From the NCBI RefSeq assembly GCF_001411495.1, contig NZ_CP012983.1:186001-250000 (forward strand): DNA of 64,000 bases, written 5' to 3'. The notes beneath the pieces are model-generated. The model did no database searches, was not told the DNA's origin, and saw nothing but the letters and a program-made list of their open reading frames with translations. Below, piece after piece: positions 8,684 through 18,009 of the stretch. Source of the DNA: Burkholderia cepacia ATCC 25416. Its GTDB lineage: Bacteria; Pseudomonadota; Gammaproteobacteria; Burkholderiales; Burkholderiaceae. The translations under genes were made by a program, and so were the position numbers. Within the stretch, counting starts at the first letter, position 1. Every line of letters begins with the position of its first letter.

Positions 8684-8929
8684 ATCTTTACTGATTTCAT
8701 CCGCTCCCAATCCGCCGCCCATTCTTCCTGACAAGGCCGAGAGGTTCGCCAAGGACACGGAGACTTCGTCAAGCGCGGCCCCCGTCCCCGGCACTGGGAA
8801 CGCCGCTCCCGGCAACTCACCGTTCGTCACGACGGAAACACATCGCAGCGCCTCGCGCCGGATGCGTTCCCATATCGCACGTTTCTCGTCGTCGGTCATG
8901 AACACCCAGTGCGAGACCTCGTCGGCCAT
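8672..8929 (-). CDS. Hypothetical 85-aa protein
   Basis: The ATG at 8929 has a strong GGGGAGG ribosome site four bases upstream, which is the main reason to call this a gene. The product begins MADEVSHWVFMTDDEKRAIW, is acidic and helical in its first half and Gly/Ala/Ser-rich later. It has no membrane segment, and I do not recognise the family. Its 3' end runs into a parS-like palindrome. It lies between the toxin-antitoxin pair and the catalase remnant on the same strand. Confidence 0.5.
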   Translation of the reverse strand: MADEVSHWVFMTDDEKRAIWERIRREALRCVSVVTNGELPGAAFPVPGTGAALDEVSVSLANLSALSGRMGGGLGADEISKDVVT

Positions 8930-9139
8930 TCGGCCTCCCCTTGCAGGCATCGTCGAACAGTGTCGAGCACACACCGACACCGGGGCTGTCGGATATGTAG
9001 TGAGGTTTGGGCGCCATCGAAACACTCGTATGGGTCGAAAATCCGGCAGCGCAACGAATCACGCCCCCATACACGGCTACCTTTCCGCTGGTGATGCAGC
9101 GATGCCGCGTCGCCGTACCGCCCGGCTTGCTTCGACGAC
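8930..9139. other. Intergenic stretch, no gene seen
   Basis: These 210 bases between the 85-aa gene and the catalase remnant carry only short overlapping frames. They may be further decayed coding DNA, but I recognise nothing in them. Confidence 0.4.
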
Positions 9140-9559
9140 ACCGCAAGCCGCACCCATGTCGCCGTAATGTCCACGCCATATGTCGATCCGGCCTTCGCAC
9201 AGTTGCCGCCTTGTCGTGGAGGATGTTCTGCGACTCTCCCCGAAGATCCAACGCGTGGTGCTGTCCAACAAAGTCGGCCGCACCAAGTACACCGGTGAAC
9301 GTCGGAAAACATGCAACCGCCTGCCGATTGCCGTGAAGGTTTTCGCCATTGTGTATCGGCTAATGCCATGCGCCACAGCACACGCCGTACGCACCGGCAT
9401 CATTCGCACGCGTGCGCTGCTCCGGAATCTCTTCGCGATCAGCCAGACGTCCTGCGACGGCGCGGGGCCGTGCGGGCCGATCGTCTGGATGTTGACGTCA
9501 TCTTCGACCGGCGCGCCGTTTGCTCCGATCAGTTTTCGATCGTTCGACCGGCCCAACAT
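9140..9559 (-). pseudogene. Catalase remnant with a large internal deletion and frameshifts
   Basis: The start is intact: AGGAG precedes the ATG at 9559, and the first 43 residues read like a clade-3 catalase N-terminus (KLIGANGAPVEDDVNIQTIG, then GPHGPAPSQDVWLI). The frame then loses about eight codons and shifts. EEIPEQRTRANDAGAYG appears in another frame, followed by AHGISRYTMAKTFTAIG in the first. Soon after, the catalase C-terminal signature appears out of frame (VAEHPPRQGGNCAKAGSTYG, around 9160-9220). About 380 codons holding the haem pocket are missing. The gene cannot make a catalase. Confidence 0.8.
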
Positions 9560-9651
9560 AATCGCACTCCTGAATAATATGCGAATCGCGATTCGCGTGG
9601 CGCGCACGATCTCCGTTCAGCAGCAGAGGTCGTACGCCATACCGCGAACAA

Positions 9652-10293
9652 TCAGCCCGCCCACGCGGACGACCGGATCACGCTGCAGAAGTTGCCGGCG
9701 TGGAAATGCGGATCCTTGTCGCCGAGCACGTCGGCCTTCACGTTGCCGAATGTCGTGTCGGGCTTGTGCCTGATCCCGTCGTAGAACGCCTGGATGATGT
9801 CTTCCTTGAAGTGCGGCGTACGCGGATGCGCACGGACGACGGCCTCGCGTTCGACGTCGCTGTATTCCGGATATTTCAGGCCCAGCACATCCATCTCGAC
9901 ACCCGCGGTCACGAGCGCGATCACCGGATGCATGTGCTGCGGGATACCCGGCGTGGTATGCAGTGCGATCGAAGTCCATACCACATCGATATCCTGCTGC
10001 GAGATGCCCTTGCCCTTCAGGAAATCGCGGGCGGCGTTGGCGCCGTCCACCTCGAACCGCTCGCACGCGCTGCTGTGTTTGTGCGTGAGCCCCATGTCAT
10101 GGAACATGCAGCCGCAGTAGAGCAACTCGGGATCGTATTTCAGACCGCGCCGCTGGCCCGCGAGCGCAGCGAAATAGAAGACGCGGCTGGAATGATGGAA
10201 CAGCAACGGCGACGCGGTATCGCGAACGAGTTCGGTGATCTCGCGCGTCAGTTGGCTATCGGGAATGGTGATGCCTGCAACGTTCTCAGTCAT
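9652..10293 (-). CDS. HD-domain protein, cyanamide-hydratase-like
   Basis: This 213-aa protein has an HD metal site: HHSSRVFYF at residues 33-41, FHDMGLTHKH at 64-73, and later His residues in IALHTTPGIPQHMHP. The combination is typical of the HD branch that includes cyanamide (urea) hydro-lyase and related small-nitrile hydratases; assigning a substrate would be a guess. GGAGATCG precedes the ATG at 10293. The gene is divergent from the GlxA-type regulator starting at 10508, which is the obvious candidate regulator. Confidence 0.8.
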   Translation of the reverse strand: MTENVAGITIPDSQLTREITELVRDTASPLLFHHSSRVFYFAALAGQRRGLKYDPELLYCGCMFHDMGLTHKHSSACERFEVDGANAARDFLKGKGISQQDIDVVWTSIALHTTPGIPQHMHPVIALVTAGVEMDVLGLKYPEYSDVEREAVVRAHPRTPHFKEDIIQAFYDGIRHKPDTTFGNVKADVLGDKDPHFHAGNFCSVIRSSAWAG

Positions 10294-10507
10294 GATCGAT
10301 CTCCATTGAAAACACCCTTGATTCTCCGGATCCCGATAGCTGTCTCCAATAGACGCATTACGTCAAATCCTGCCATTTTGCGCGACAGACGGACACGGTG
10401 CCCGCACGGCAAGAAGAACGTCGGAAACAGGCTCCGCCGCGCGCTCCGTGCATCGCCGGCCCCTCTATACTGCTACCCGTCACGTTCGAAACAACACGCA
10501 ATCGATC

Positions 10508-11473
10508 ATGCCGAAGGTCGTGGGAATCTTCGCCGTTCCGGGCGTTCAACTGCTCGATGTCTCCGCACCGCTCGACGTCTTCGCGCAAGCGAACGCCGAA
10601 TGCGGGAAACCGTTCTATACGTTGCGGATCATTGCCGGCGAGTCCGGCCCGATCCGCAGTTCGTCCGGCGCGCAGCTGCTGCCCGACTGGATCGTTCCCG
10701 ACATTCCCGAGCGCATCGACACGCTGCTGGTCGCCGGCGCGCCGAGTGCCGGCCGGATCGCACTGCGCACCGACGTGCTCGCGTGGCTGCGAGCGGCGGC
10801 CGTGCAGAGCAAGCGCTACGGCTCGATCTGCACCGGCGCGTTCATTCTCGCGGCCACCGGCCTGCTGAAAGGGCGTCACCTGACCACGCACTGGGCTGCC
10901 GCGGACGCGCTTGCCGAAGCCTATCCGTCGCTCGCCGTCGACGCGGACGCACTGTACGTGCGCGACGGCAAGCTGCGCACCGGCGCCGGCGTGACGGCCG
11001 GGCTCGATCTCGCGCTCGCGCTGGTCGAGGAAGATCTCGGCCGCGAGATCGCGCGGCGCGTCGCCGCGCAACTGGTCATGTTCTTCAAGCGACCGGGCGG
11101 GCAACTCCAGTTCAGCCGCAAGGGCGAGGCGCGCCCCGCCGGGCGTTCGGTACTGCAGGAGGTCCAGCGCTGGATCGCGGCCAATCCGGAACTCAAGCAC
11201 TCGGTGGCGGAGATGGCGAAGCATGCAGGCATGAGCCCGCGCCACTTCGCTCGGCTGTTCCGCGCGGAAGTCGGCATGACGCCTGCCGCATGGGTCGAGG
11301 CGACCCGGATTTCGGCAGCCCGCCACCTGCTCGAGAACGGCCACGACACGCCGAAACAGGTCGCCGCGAAATGCGGCTTCGCGAACGTCGATACGCTCAG
11401 GCGGTCTTTCACCCGGCACGTCGGCATCACACCTGCCGAATACCGGAAACGGCAGGCAGTCCTGGCCGAGTGA
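10508..11473 (+). CDS. GlxA-family AraC regulator with DJ-1/PfpI domain
   Basis: The 321-aa protein joins an N-terminal DJ-1/PfpI-like domain (about 1-190, including YGSICTGAFILAATGLLKGR, where the nucleophile-elbow Cys is kept) to a C-terminal AraC helix-turn-helix pair (about 215-315, SVAEMAKHAGMSPRHFARLF). I use the ATG at 10508, since the upstream 20 residues of open frame are not family-like. GlxA proteins usually control catabolic genes; the divergent HD-domain gene about 215 bases away is the likely target. Confidence 0.88.
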   Translation: MPKVVGIFAVPGVQLLDVSAPLDVFAQANAECGKPFYTLRIIAGESGPIRSSSGAQLLPDWIVPDIPERIDTLLVAGAPSAGRIALRTDVLAWLRAAAVQSKRYGSICTGAFILAATGLLKGRHLTTHWAAADALAEAYPSLAVDADALYVRDGKLRTGAGVTAGLDLALALVEEDLGREIARRVAAQLVMFFKRPGGQLQFSRKGEARPAGRSVLQEVQRWIAANPELKHSVAEMAKHAGMSPRHFARLFRAEVGMTPAAWVEATRISAARHLLENGHDTPKQVAAKCGFANVDTLRRSFTRHVGITPAEYRKRQAVLAE

Positions 11474-11795
11474 CGCGGCGGTACGCAGGCGATACGACAC
11501 GAACGATGATGTCGTCAGCCCCACTCGAACACTTCGGAATACGATTTATTCATCGTTGTCCGGCCACTTGCCGATCGACGACATCGCTCCATTGACGGCC
11601 TCGCCCCTGGTCCAGATCAAGCGCCGGACAAGCCCGCAATCGTCAGACGAAATACTCGCCCGTTCAGATCGTTTACCCAGTTGCAATAATTATTCGCTGG
11701 AACGCGTATTTCCGACCGGTAACGCGATCGCTACGATGCAATCAACCGCTGAACGCAACAAGCGAAGCGCGAAATCAATGAAACCGGAGGTCGTC
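11474..11795. other. Intergenic stretch, no gene seen
   Basis: These 320 bases are locally AT-richer around 11680-11710. They probably hold the promoter of the DUF4148 gene, but I cannot assign a clear -35/-10 pair. Confidence 0.4.
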
Positions 11796-12107
11796 ATGAA
11801 GTCGTTCATCTACGCTGTCGTCGCCGCAACCGCCCTGTCCGCCTCGTACGGCGCATTCGCACAGTCGAATCCGTCGGGCCAACTGACGCGTGCCCAGGTG
11901 CGCGCGGAACTCGTCCAGCTCGAACAGGCCGGCTACAAGCCCGAAGTCTCCGATCAGTATTACCCGCGCGCGCTGCAGACCGCACAGGCCCGCGTGACGA
12001 ACGCCGATGAAGCCGGCTACGGCGCGCAAGCCGCCGCTGGTGTGCGTGCCGGCCGCGCGATCGCGGTCAAGCAGGACGGCCGCGACTCCGTGTATTTCGG
12101 CCAGTAA
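11796..12107 (+). CDS. DUF4148 exported small protein
   Basis: The 103-aa protein has a clear signal peptide ([21 protein letters not shown], cleavage predicted after AFA near residue 22) and the DUF4148 core [20 protein letters not shown]. Such periplasmic proteins of unknown function are abundant and often multicopy in Burkholderia. The start at 11796 has CGGAGG five bases upstream; the frame is open further 5' but without coding character. A hairpin terminator follows at 12156, so it is monocistronic. Confidence 0.88.
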   Translation: MKSFIYAVVAATALSASYGAFAQSNPSGQLTRAQVRAELVQLEQAGYKPEVSDQYYPRALQTAQARVTNADEAGYGAQAAAGVRAGRAIAVKQDGRDSVYFGQ

Positions 12108-12155
12108 GCGCCCGTCACGCGCCGGCATATTCCGACACGCGCGGCACACCGCACG

Positions 12156-12195
12156 ACACCCCGCTCCCGTTCAAACGGGGCGGGGTGTTGCTTTT
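12156..12195 (+). terminator. Rho-independent terminator after the DUF4148 gene
   Basis: A GC-rich inverted repeat (ACACCCCGC pairing with GCGGGGTGT, with an inner CCGTT/ACGG stem) is followed by TTGCTTTT. It lies about 50 bases past the DUF4148 stop. Confidence 0.8.
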
Positions 12196-12420
12196 CGGTC
12201 ATCCGTTCCGGGAACGAATCGCCCCCCATCGCACGCGGTCTTGCGAACGCCGTGCCGTTCACGCAGGCAGCCTGTGTTTGCGCATAGAATGGCCGCGTGG
12301 TCGGCGCCGGCCGAAACGAACGCGAGCGGAAACCACGACGCCCGGCTTGCCCGATCGTCGCCGCGCCGCAGGCCGGCCCCGATGCCGCACTCATCGCATT
12401 TTTCGAAAAGGAGCGGTTTC

Positions 12421-13134
12421 ATGTCTCAAACATCCGGTTCCATGATCACGTTTCGACGCCCAGACGGCCAGGAACTGCAGGGCTATCTCGCCACGCCGGC
12501 AAAAATCGAAGGCGCGCCCGCGGTCGTCGTCATCCAGGAATGGTGGGGGCTGAACGACCAGATCCGCGGCGTCGCGGATCGCCTCGCGCGCTGCGGCTAC
12601 TTCGCGCTCGTGCCCGACCTGTATCGCGGCAAGTCGACGGTCGAGGAAGAAGAAGCGCATCACCTGATGACCGGGCTCGATTTCGGCGACGCGGCCTCGC
12701 AGGACATTCCGGGCGCCGTGACCTATCTGAAGACGCTTGCGTCGCGTGTCGCGGTAACGGGTTACTGCATGGGCGGCGCACTCACGCTGCTGTCGCTGCA
12801 GTTCGCCGACGCGGACGCGGGCGTCACGTGGTACGGTTTCCCGCCGCTCGACTACCTCGATCCGGCGAAGCTCAAGGTGCCGCTGATGGGCCACTGGGGC
12901 ACGCAGGATGCGTTCTTCGCGATCGACCAGGTCGATGCGCTCGAGAAGAAGCTGACCGACGCGAAGGTCGGTTTCGAATTCCATCGCTATCTCGCGCATC
13001 ATGCGTTCGCGAACGAAACGGCCGTCGGCCCCGGCCGTATCGCCGGCACGCAGTTCGATCCCGTGTGGTCGCAAATGGCATGGGATCGCACGCTGACGTT
13101 CTTCGGCCGCACGCTTTGGACAAAGCAGGCGTAG
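12421..13134 (+). CDS. Dienelactone hydrolase family protein
   Basis: This 237-aa alpha/beta hydrolase resembles carboxymethylenebutenolidase, which opens dienelactones in chlorocatechol and related ring-cleavage pathways. The nucleophile Cys lies in GYCMGGA (about residue 119), with the acid in GTQDAFF (about 165) and the His in LAHHAFAN (about 196), which is the dienelactone hydrolase triad. AAGGAG precedes the ATG at 12421. No ring-cleavage genes are nearby, so the native substrate is open. A bidirectional terminator follows. Confidence 0.92.
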   Translation: MSQTSGSMITFRRPDGQELQGYLATPAKIEGAPAVVVIQEWWGLNDQIRGVADRLARCGYFALVPDLYRGKSTVEEEEAHHLMTGLDFGDAASQDIPGAVTYLKTLASRVAVTGYCMGGALTLLSLQFADADAGVTWYGFPPLDYLDPAKLKVPLMGHWGTQDAFFAIDQVDALEKKLTDAKVGFEFHRYLAHHAFANETAVGPGRIAGTQFDPVWSQMAWDRTLTFFGRTLWTKQA

Positions 13135-13172
13135 CGCAACATCGCTTCGGATGTGAGCAGCCGAGCAATAAG

Positions 13173-13204
13173 AAAACGCCACGGACTTTCGTCCGTGGCG
13201 TTTT
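13173..13204. terminator. Bidirectional terminator between convergent genes
   Basis: A perfect 14-bp inverted repeat AAAACGCCACGGAC / GTCCGTGGCGTTTT with a 4-base loop has A-run and T-run flanks, so it can end both the dienelactone hydrolase transcript and the efflux operon on the other strand. Confidence 0.93.
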
Positions 13205-13267
13205 CGCTTTTGCTTCTCGCCGGTTCGGCAGGCAGAAGCAGTTTCCCGCTCCTGCCCCGCCTTTCAC

Positions 13268-14800
13268 TTAGCCGTTCGTCGCCGCCGACGACGCAGGCGC
13301 CGGAGCGGACGCCTTGTCGTAGTCGACCGGCGCATCCGGCGCGCGCGGCGTCTCGCCTGCCCGCTGAATCCACCCGCCGCCCAGTGCGCGGTACAGGTCG
13401 ACGAGGTTCGTCCAGCGCGCCAGACGTGCGTTGATCAGCGTCTGCTGTGCCGAGTACAGATCCGTCTGCGCGGTCAGCACCGACAGGTAGCTGTCGACGC
13501 CGTTCTTGTAACGCAGGTCCGACAGGTCGAAACGTCGCTGCTGCGCGTGCTCGTTGCGCTCGAGCGCCGCGATCTGCTGGTCGTACGTACCGCGTGCGGC
13601 CAGCCCGTCCGACACTTCGCGGAATGCCGACTGGATCGCCTTCTCGTAGTTCGCGATCTCGATGCGTTTCTGCACGTGCGCGAGATCGAGATTGGCGATG
13701 TTCGAACCGCCCTCGAAGATCGGCAGCGCAATACTCGGCGCAAACGACCATGCCGCCGTGCCGGCCTTGAACAGGCCGCCGAGCGTCGGGCTCGCGGTAC
13801 CGAACGCCGCCGTCAGCGAGATGCGCGGGAAGAACGCCGCGCGCGCCGCGCCGATGTTCGCATTCGCGGCCAGCAGCGTCTGCTCGGCCTGCATCACGTC
13901 CGGACGACGCGTCAGCAGATCCGACGGCAACCCGGCCGGCACGTCCGTCAGCAGGTTCTGCGCGTCGAGCGGCATGCCTGCCGGCAGGTCGTCCGGAAGC
14001 GGCTCGCCGATCAGTTGCACCAGCATGTTCAGTGCCTGCGCACGCGCACGCGCCTGCGCCTGCTGGTTCGACAGCGCCTGCTCGACCACCGTCTGCGCCT
14101 GACGCAGCTCGAGCTCGGAGCCCGTGCCGTTGTCGAACTGCAGCTTCGTCAGGTCGTACTGCGCCTGAGCGGACTTCAGCGTGTCCTCCGTGACCTTCAG
14201 CAGGTCATCGGTCGACAACAGCGTCAGGTATTGATCGGCCACCTGCGACACCAGCGAGATCTCGAATGCCTGCCGTGCATACGACGTCGACAGGTACTGC
14301 GCGAGCGCCTGGTCCTTCAGGCTCTGCACGCGGCCGAACAGGTCGAGTTCCCACGACGCGGACAGCCCGACGTTGTAATTGCGCGAGATCAGCGGCGCAT
14401 TGGTCGTCGACAAGCCCTGCGGAATGCGCTGGACACTGCCCGTGCCCGTGCCGTCGAGCGTCGGGAACAGCTCCGCGCGCGTGATCTGGTACTGCGCGCG
14501 CGCCGCCTCGATGTTCAGCACCGACACGCGCAGGTCGCGGTTGTTTTTCAGCGCGATCTCGATCAGCCGCTGCAGGCGCGGATCGACGAAGAATTCGCGC
14601 CAGCCGATGGCGGTCGCCGCCTGGCCGTTCGCGCTGCGCCCGCCGGCCGCACCCGGCTGCGTCGCGTAGACGCCGCCGGCCGGGTACGCCTGCGCGACGG
14701 GTGCGTCGGGCCGCTTGTAATGCGGCGCCATCGTGCAGCCCGCAGCGAACAACGCGGCAGCCATCGCGACCGCACTTGCAGTCAAAGCATGTTTTTGCAT
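13268..14800 (-). CDS. RND efflux outer-membrane lipoprotein (OprM/NodT family)
   Basis: The 510-aa protein has a lipoprotein leader with the lipobox at AAGC (Cys22) and two OEP repeats (LKNNRDLRVSVLNIEAARAQ; later YEKAIQSAFREVSDGLA and KNGVDSYLSVLTAQTDLYSA). It forms the trimeric outer-membrane duct of a tripartite pump. Its start lies 2 bases after the stop of the RND pump gene, so it is the last gene of the adaptor-pump-duct operon. Confidence 0.95.
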   Translation of the reverse strand: MQKHALTASAVAMAAALFAAGCTMAPHYKRPDAPVAQAYPAGGVYATQPGAAGGRSANGQAATAIGWREFFVDPRLQRLIEIALKNNRDLRVSVLNIEAARAQYQITRAELFPTLDGTGTGSVQRIPQGLSTTNAPLISRNYNVGLSASWELDLFGRVQSLKDQALAQYLSTSYARQAFEISLVSQVADQYLTLLSTDDLLKVTEDTLKSAQAQYDLTKLQFDNGTGSELELRQAQTVVEQALSNQQAQARARAQALNMLVQLIGEPLPDDLPAGMPLDAQNLLTDVPAGLPSDLLTRRPDVMQAEQTLLAANANIGAARAAFFPRISLTAAFGTASPTLGGLFKAGTAAWSFAPSIALPIFEGGSNIANLDLAHVQKRIEIANYEKAIQSAFREVSDGLAARGTYDQQIAALERNEHAQQRRFDLSDLRYKNGVDSYLSVLTAQTDLYSAQQTLINARLARWTNLVDLYRALGGGWIQRAGETPRAPDAPVDYDKASAPAPASSAATNG

Positions 14801-14802
14801 CG

Positions 14803-17800
14803 TTACTGCCCCTTCGAATCGTGTGCGTCGCCGTGACTGCGCTGCAGGTCGCCCTGCACGAGACGCCAGGCATCGTCGACGTTCTCCGTCTCGCCGCTGA
14901 AGATCGCGCGAACCCGCACGAAGAACATCGGGATCATGAAGATCGCGAGGAACGTCGCCGTGATCATCCCGCCGATCACGCCCGTGCCGATTGCATGCTG
15001 GCTCGCCGAGCCCGCGCCGTTGCTGATCGCAAGGGGCAGCACGCCGAGCATGAATGCGAGCGACGTCATCAGGATCGGACGCAGCCGCAAGCGTGCCGCC
15101 TCGATCGCCGCGCGCACCGGCCCCATGTTCTCGTTCGCCTGCAACTCGCGCGCGAACTCCACGATCAGGATCGCGTTCTTCGCGGACAGGCCCACGGTAG
15201 TCAGCAGGCCGACCTGGAAGAACACGTCGTTCTCGAGGCCGCGCAGCATCGTCGCGAGCAGCGCGCCGACCACGCCGAGCGGCACCACCATGATCACCGA
15301 GAACGGGATCGACCAGCTTTCATACAGTGCCGCCAGACACAGGAACACGACAAGGATCGAGATCGCGTACAGGATCGGCGCCTGCGAGCCGGACTGGATT
15401 TCCTGGAACGACAGGCCGGTCCACGAGTAGCCGATACCTTCCGGCAGCTTGCTCGCGAGCGCTTCCATCGCGGCCATCGCCTGGCCGGTCGACTTGCCCT
15501 CGGCAGCCTGCCCCTGGATCTCGATCGACGATACGCCGTTGTAGCGTTCGAGCTTCGGCGACCCATAGCTCCAGTGGCCGGTCGAGAACGCGCTGAACGG
15601 CACCATGCCACCGGTGCTGTTGCGCACGTACCAGATGTTCATGTCTTCCGGGGTCATCCGGAACGGCGCGTCCGCCTGCACGTACACCTTCTTGATCCGG
15701 CCATCCGTATCCAGGAAGTTGTTCACGTACTGCGACGCCCACGCGATCGAGAACGTCTGGTCGATCGCCGCAGCCGTCACGCCGAGCGCGTTCGCCTTCT
15801 CGCGGTCGATGTCGACCGTGTACTGCGGCGTATCGTTCAGGCCGTTCGGGCGCACGAGCGCCAGCGTGGGATCCTTCGCGGCCATTCCGAGCAACTGGCC
15901 GCGCGCGGCCATCAGCGCCTCGTGGCCGAGACCGGCGTTGTCCGTCAGCTCGAAGTCGAAGCCGGCCGCCGTACCGAGTTCGGGAATCGACGGCGGGTTG
16001 AACGGGATCACCATCGCGTCCTTGTACTGCGAGTAGTGCGCGAAGGTCCGGCCGATCAGCGCCTGCACCTTCTGGTCTGAGCGCTGGCGATGCTCGTACG
16101 GTTTCAGCTTCACGAACACGAGGCCCGCGTTCTGGCCGCGGCCCGCGAAGCTGAAGCCGTTGACCGTGAACACCGAGTCGACCACATCCTTCTCGGTCGT
16201 GGTCAGGTACGTGTTGATGTTGTCGAGCGTCTTGCCGGTCGTTTCCTGCGTGGAACCGGACGGCGTCTGCACGATCATGAACATGTAGCCCTGGTCTTCA
16301 TCCGGCAGGAACGACTTCGGCAGGCGCACGAACATCACGCCGACCGCGATGAACACGGCCAGGTAGATCACGAGCCAGCGCCCCGAGCGCCGGATCACGT
16401 GGTTCACGCCGCCCGTATAACGATCGCGGCTGCGGTCGAAGGTACGGTTGAACCAGCCGAAGAAGCCCTTCTTCTCTTCGTGATGCCCTTGCGGAATCGG
16501 CTTGAGGATCGTCGCGCACAGTGCCGGCGTCAGGATCAACGCGACGAGCACCGACAGCACCATCGCCGACACGATCGTCAGCGAGAACTGGCGATAAATT
16601 GCGCCGACCGAACCGCCCGAGAACGCCACCGGCACGAACACCGCCGACAGCACCAGCGCCACGCCGACGAGTGCGCCGGTGATCTGGCCCATCGCCTTGC
16701 GGGTCGCCTCCTTCGGCGACAGGCCCTCCTCCGCCATCACGCGCTCGACGTTCTCCACCACCACGATCGCATCGTCGACCAGCAGGCCGATCGCGAGCAC
16801 GAGGCCGAACATCGACAGCGTGTTGATCGAGAAGCCGGCGAGGCCCATGATCGCGAAAGTGCCGAGCAGCACGACCGGCACCGCGATCGTCGGGATGATC
16901 GTTGCCCGCAGGTTCTGCAGGAACAGGTACATCACGAGGAACACGAGCACGATGCCTTCGAGCAGCGTCTTGACCACTTCCTCGATCGACAGGCGCACGA
17001 ACGGCGTCGTGTCGTACGGATAGTGGACGACGAGGCCGTGCGGGAAGTACTTCGACAGCTCCTGGACCTTGGCCCGCAGCGCCGTCGCGGTCGCGAGCGC
17101 ATTCGCGCCCGTCGCGAGCTGAATGCCGAGGCCGGCCGTCGGCTGCCCCATGTACTTCGTGTCGAACGTGTAGTTCTCCGAGCCGAGCGCCGCGCGGCCG
17201 ACGTCCTTCAGGCGGACCTGCGAACCATCCTGGTTGACCTTCAGCAGGATGTTGCCGAACTGCTCGGGGGTGCGCAGCAGCGTCGATTCGGTGATCGTCG
17301 CCTGCAGCATCGTGCCCGGCTTCGCCGGCGTGCCGCCGATCTGGCCGCCAGCGATCTGCACGTTCTGCTGCGTGATCGCCGCCGACACGTCGGTCGGCGT
17401 GAGGCTGTAGTTGGTCAGCTTGACGGGATCGAGCCAGATGCGCATCGAGAACTGCGAACCGAGCAGCAGCGTCTGGCCGACGCCGTTTACGCGGCTGAGC
17501 GGATCGAGCACGTGCGACGCCACATAGTTCGTCAGGTCCTCCTTCGACATGCTGCCGTCCTCGGAGTTGAACGCGAACCACATCAGCCAGTTGCTGCTCG
17601 ACTTCGTGACCTGCATGCCGAGTTGCTGCACGACCTGCGGCAGGTTCGGTGTCGCGAGCGACAGCTTGTTCTGCACCTGCACCTGCGCGACGTCCGGATT
17701 CGTGCCCGGCGAGAAGGTCAGCGTGATCGTCGCGTTGCCCGAGTCGTCACTGGTCGACGACATGTACAGGAAGTTGTCGAGACCGCTCATCTGCTGTTCG

Positions 17801-17994
17801 ATCACCTGCGTCACCGTGTCTTCCACCGTCTTCGCGGAAGCGCCCGGATAGTTCGCCTGGATCTGGATCGTCGGCGGTGCGATCGTCGGATACTGCGCGA
17901 TCGGCATCTTGAAGATCGATGCGACGCCGGCCAGCATCAGCACGATCGCGATCACCCACGCGAAGATCGGGCGATCGATAAAAAACTTGGCCAT
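14803..17994 (-). CDS. RND multidrug efflux pump (HAE1 family, AcrB/BpeB-like)
   Basis: The 1063-aa inner-membrane pump begins [20 protein letters not shown]. Its two halves each have a transmembrane bundle and a large periplasmic loop. The proton-relay Asp pair is in [20 protein letters not shown] (TM4, about 405-424). Length and motifs match AcrB/MexB/BpeB hydrophobe-amphiphile pumps, which export antibiotics, dyes and detergents. It sits between adaptor and duct genes in the standard order. The closest named system cannot be fixed by eye; the adaptor reads like BpeA/AmrA-type proteins. Confidence 0.96.
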   Translation of the reverse strand: MAKFFIDRPIFAWVIAIVLMLAGVASIFKMPIAQYPTIAPPTIQIQANYPGASAKTVEDTVTQVIEQQMSGLDNFLYMSSTSDDSGNATITLTFSPGTNPDVAQVQVQNKLSLATPNLPQVVQQLGMQVTKSSSNWLMWFAFNSEDGSMSKEDLTNYVASHVLDPLSRVNGVGQTLLLGSQFSMRIWLDPVKLTNYSLTPTDVSAAITQQNVQIAGGQIGGTPAKPGTMLQATITESTLLRTPEQFGNILLKVNQDGSQVRLKDVGRAALGSENYTFDTKYMGQPTAGLGIQLATGANALATATALRAKVQELSKYFPHGLVVHYPYDTTPFVRLSIEEVVKTLLEGIVLVFLVMYLFLQNLRATIIPTIAVPVVLLGTFAIMGLAGFSINTLSMFGLVLAIGLLVDDAIVVVENVERVMAEEGLSPKEATRKAMGQITGALVGVALVLSAVFVPVAFSGGSVGAIYRQFSLTIVSAMVLSVLVALILTPALCATILKPIPQGHHEEKKGFFGWFNRTFDRSRDRYTGGVNHVIRRSGRWLVIYLAVFIAVGVMFVRLPKSFLPDEDQGYMFMIVQTPSGSTQETTGKTLDNINTYLTTTEKDVVDSVFTVNGFSFAGRGQNAGLVFVKLKPYEHRQRSDQKVQALIGRTFAHYSQYKDAMVIPFNPPSIPELGTAAGFDFELTDNAGLGHEALMAARGQLLGMAAKDPTLALVRPNGLNDTPQYTVDIDREKANALGVTAAAIDQTFSIAWASQYVNNFLDTDGRIKKVYVQADAPFRMTPEDMNIWYVRNSTGGMVPFSAFSTGHWSYGSPKLERYNGVSSIEIQGQAAEGKSTGQAMAAMEALASKLPEGIGYSWTGLSFQEIQSGSQAPILYAISILVVFLCLAALYESWSIPFSVIMVVPLGVVGALLATMLRGLENDVFFQVGLLTTVGLSAKNAILIVEFARELQANENMGPVRAAIEAARLRLRPILMTSLAFMLGVLPLAISNGAGSASQHAIGTGVIGGMITATFLAIFMIPMFFVRVRAIFSGETENVDDAWRLVQGDLQRSHGDAHDSKGQ

Positions 17995-18009
17995 GAAACG
18001 GACTCCTTG

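Noticed and set aside
9077..9607. The 176-aa frame over the catalase remnant as a real protein
   Set aside because: It contains catalase segments interrupted by frame changes and deletions, so it is a pseudogene frame.
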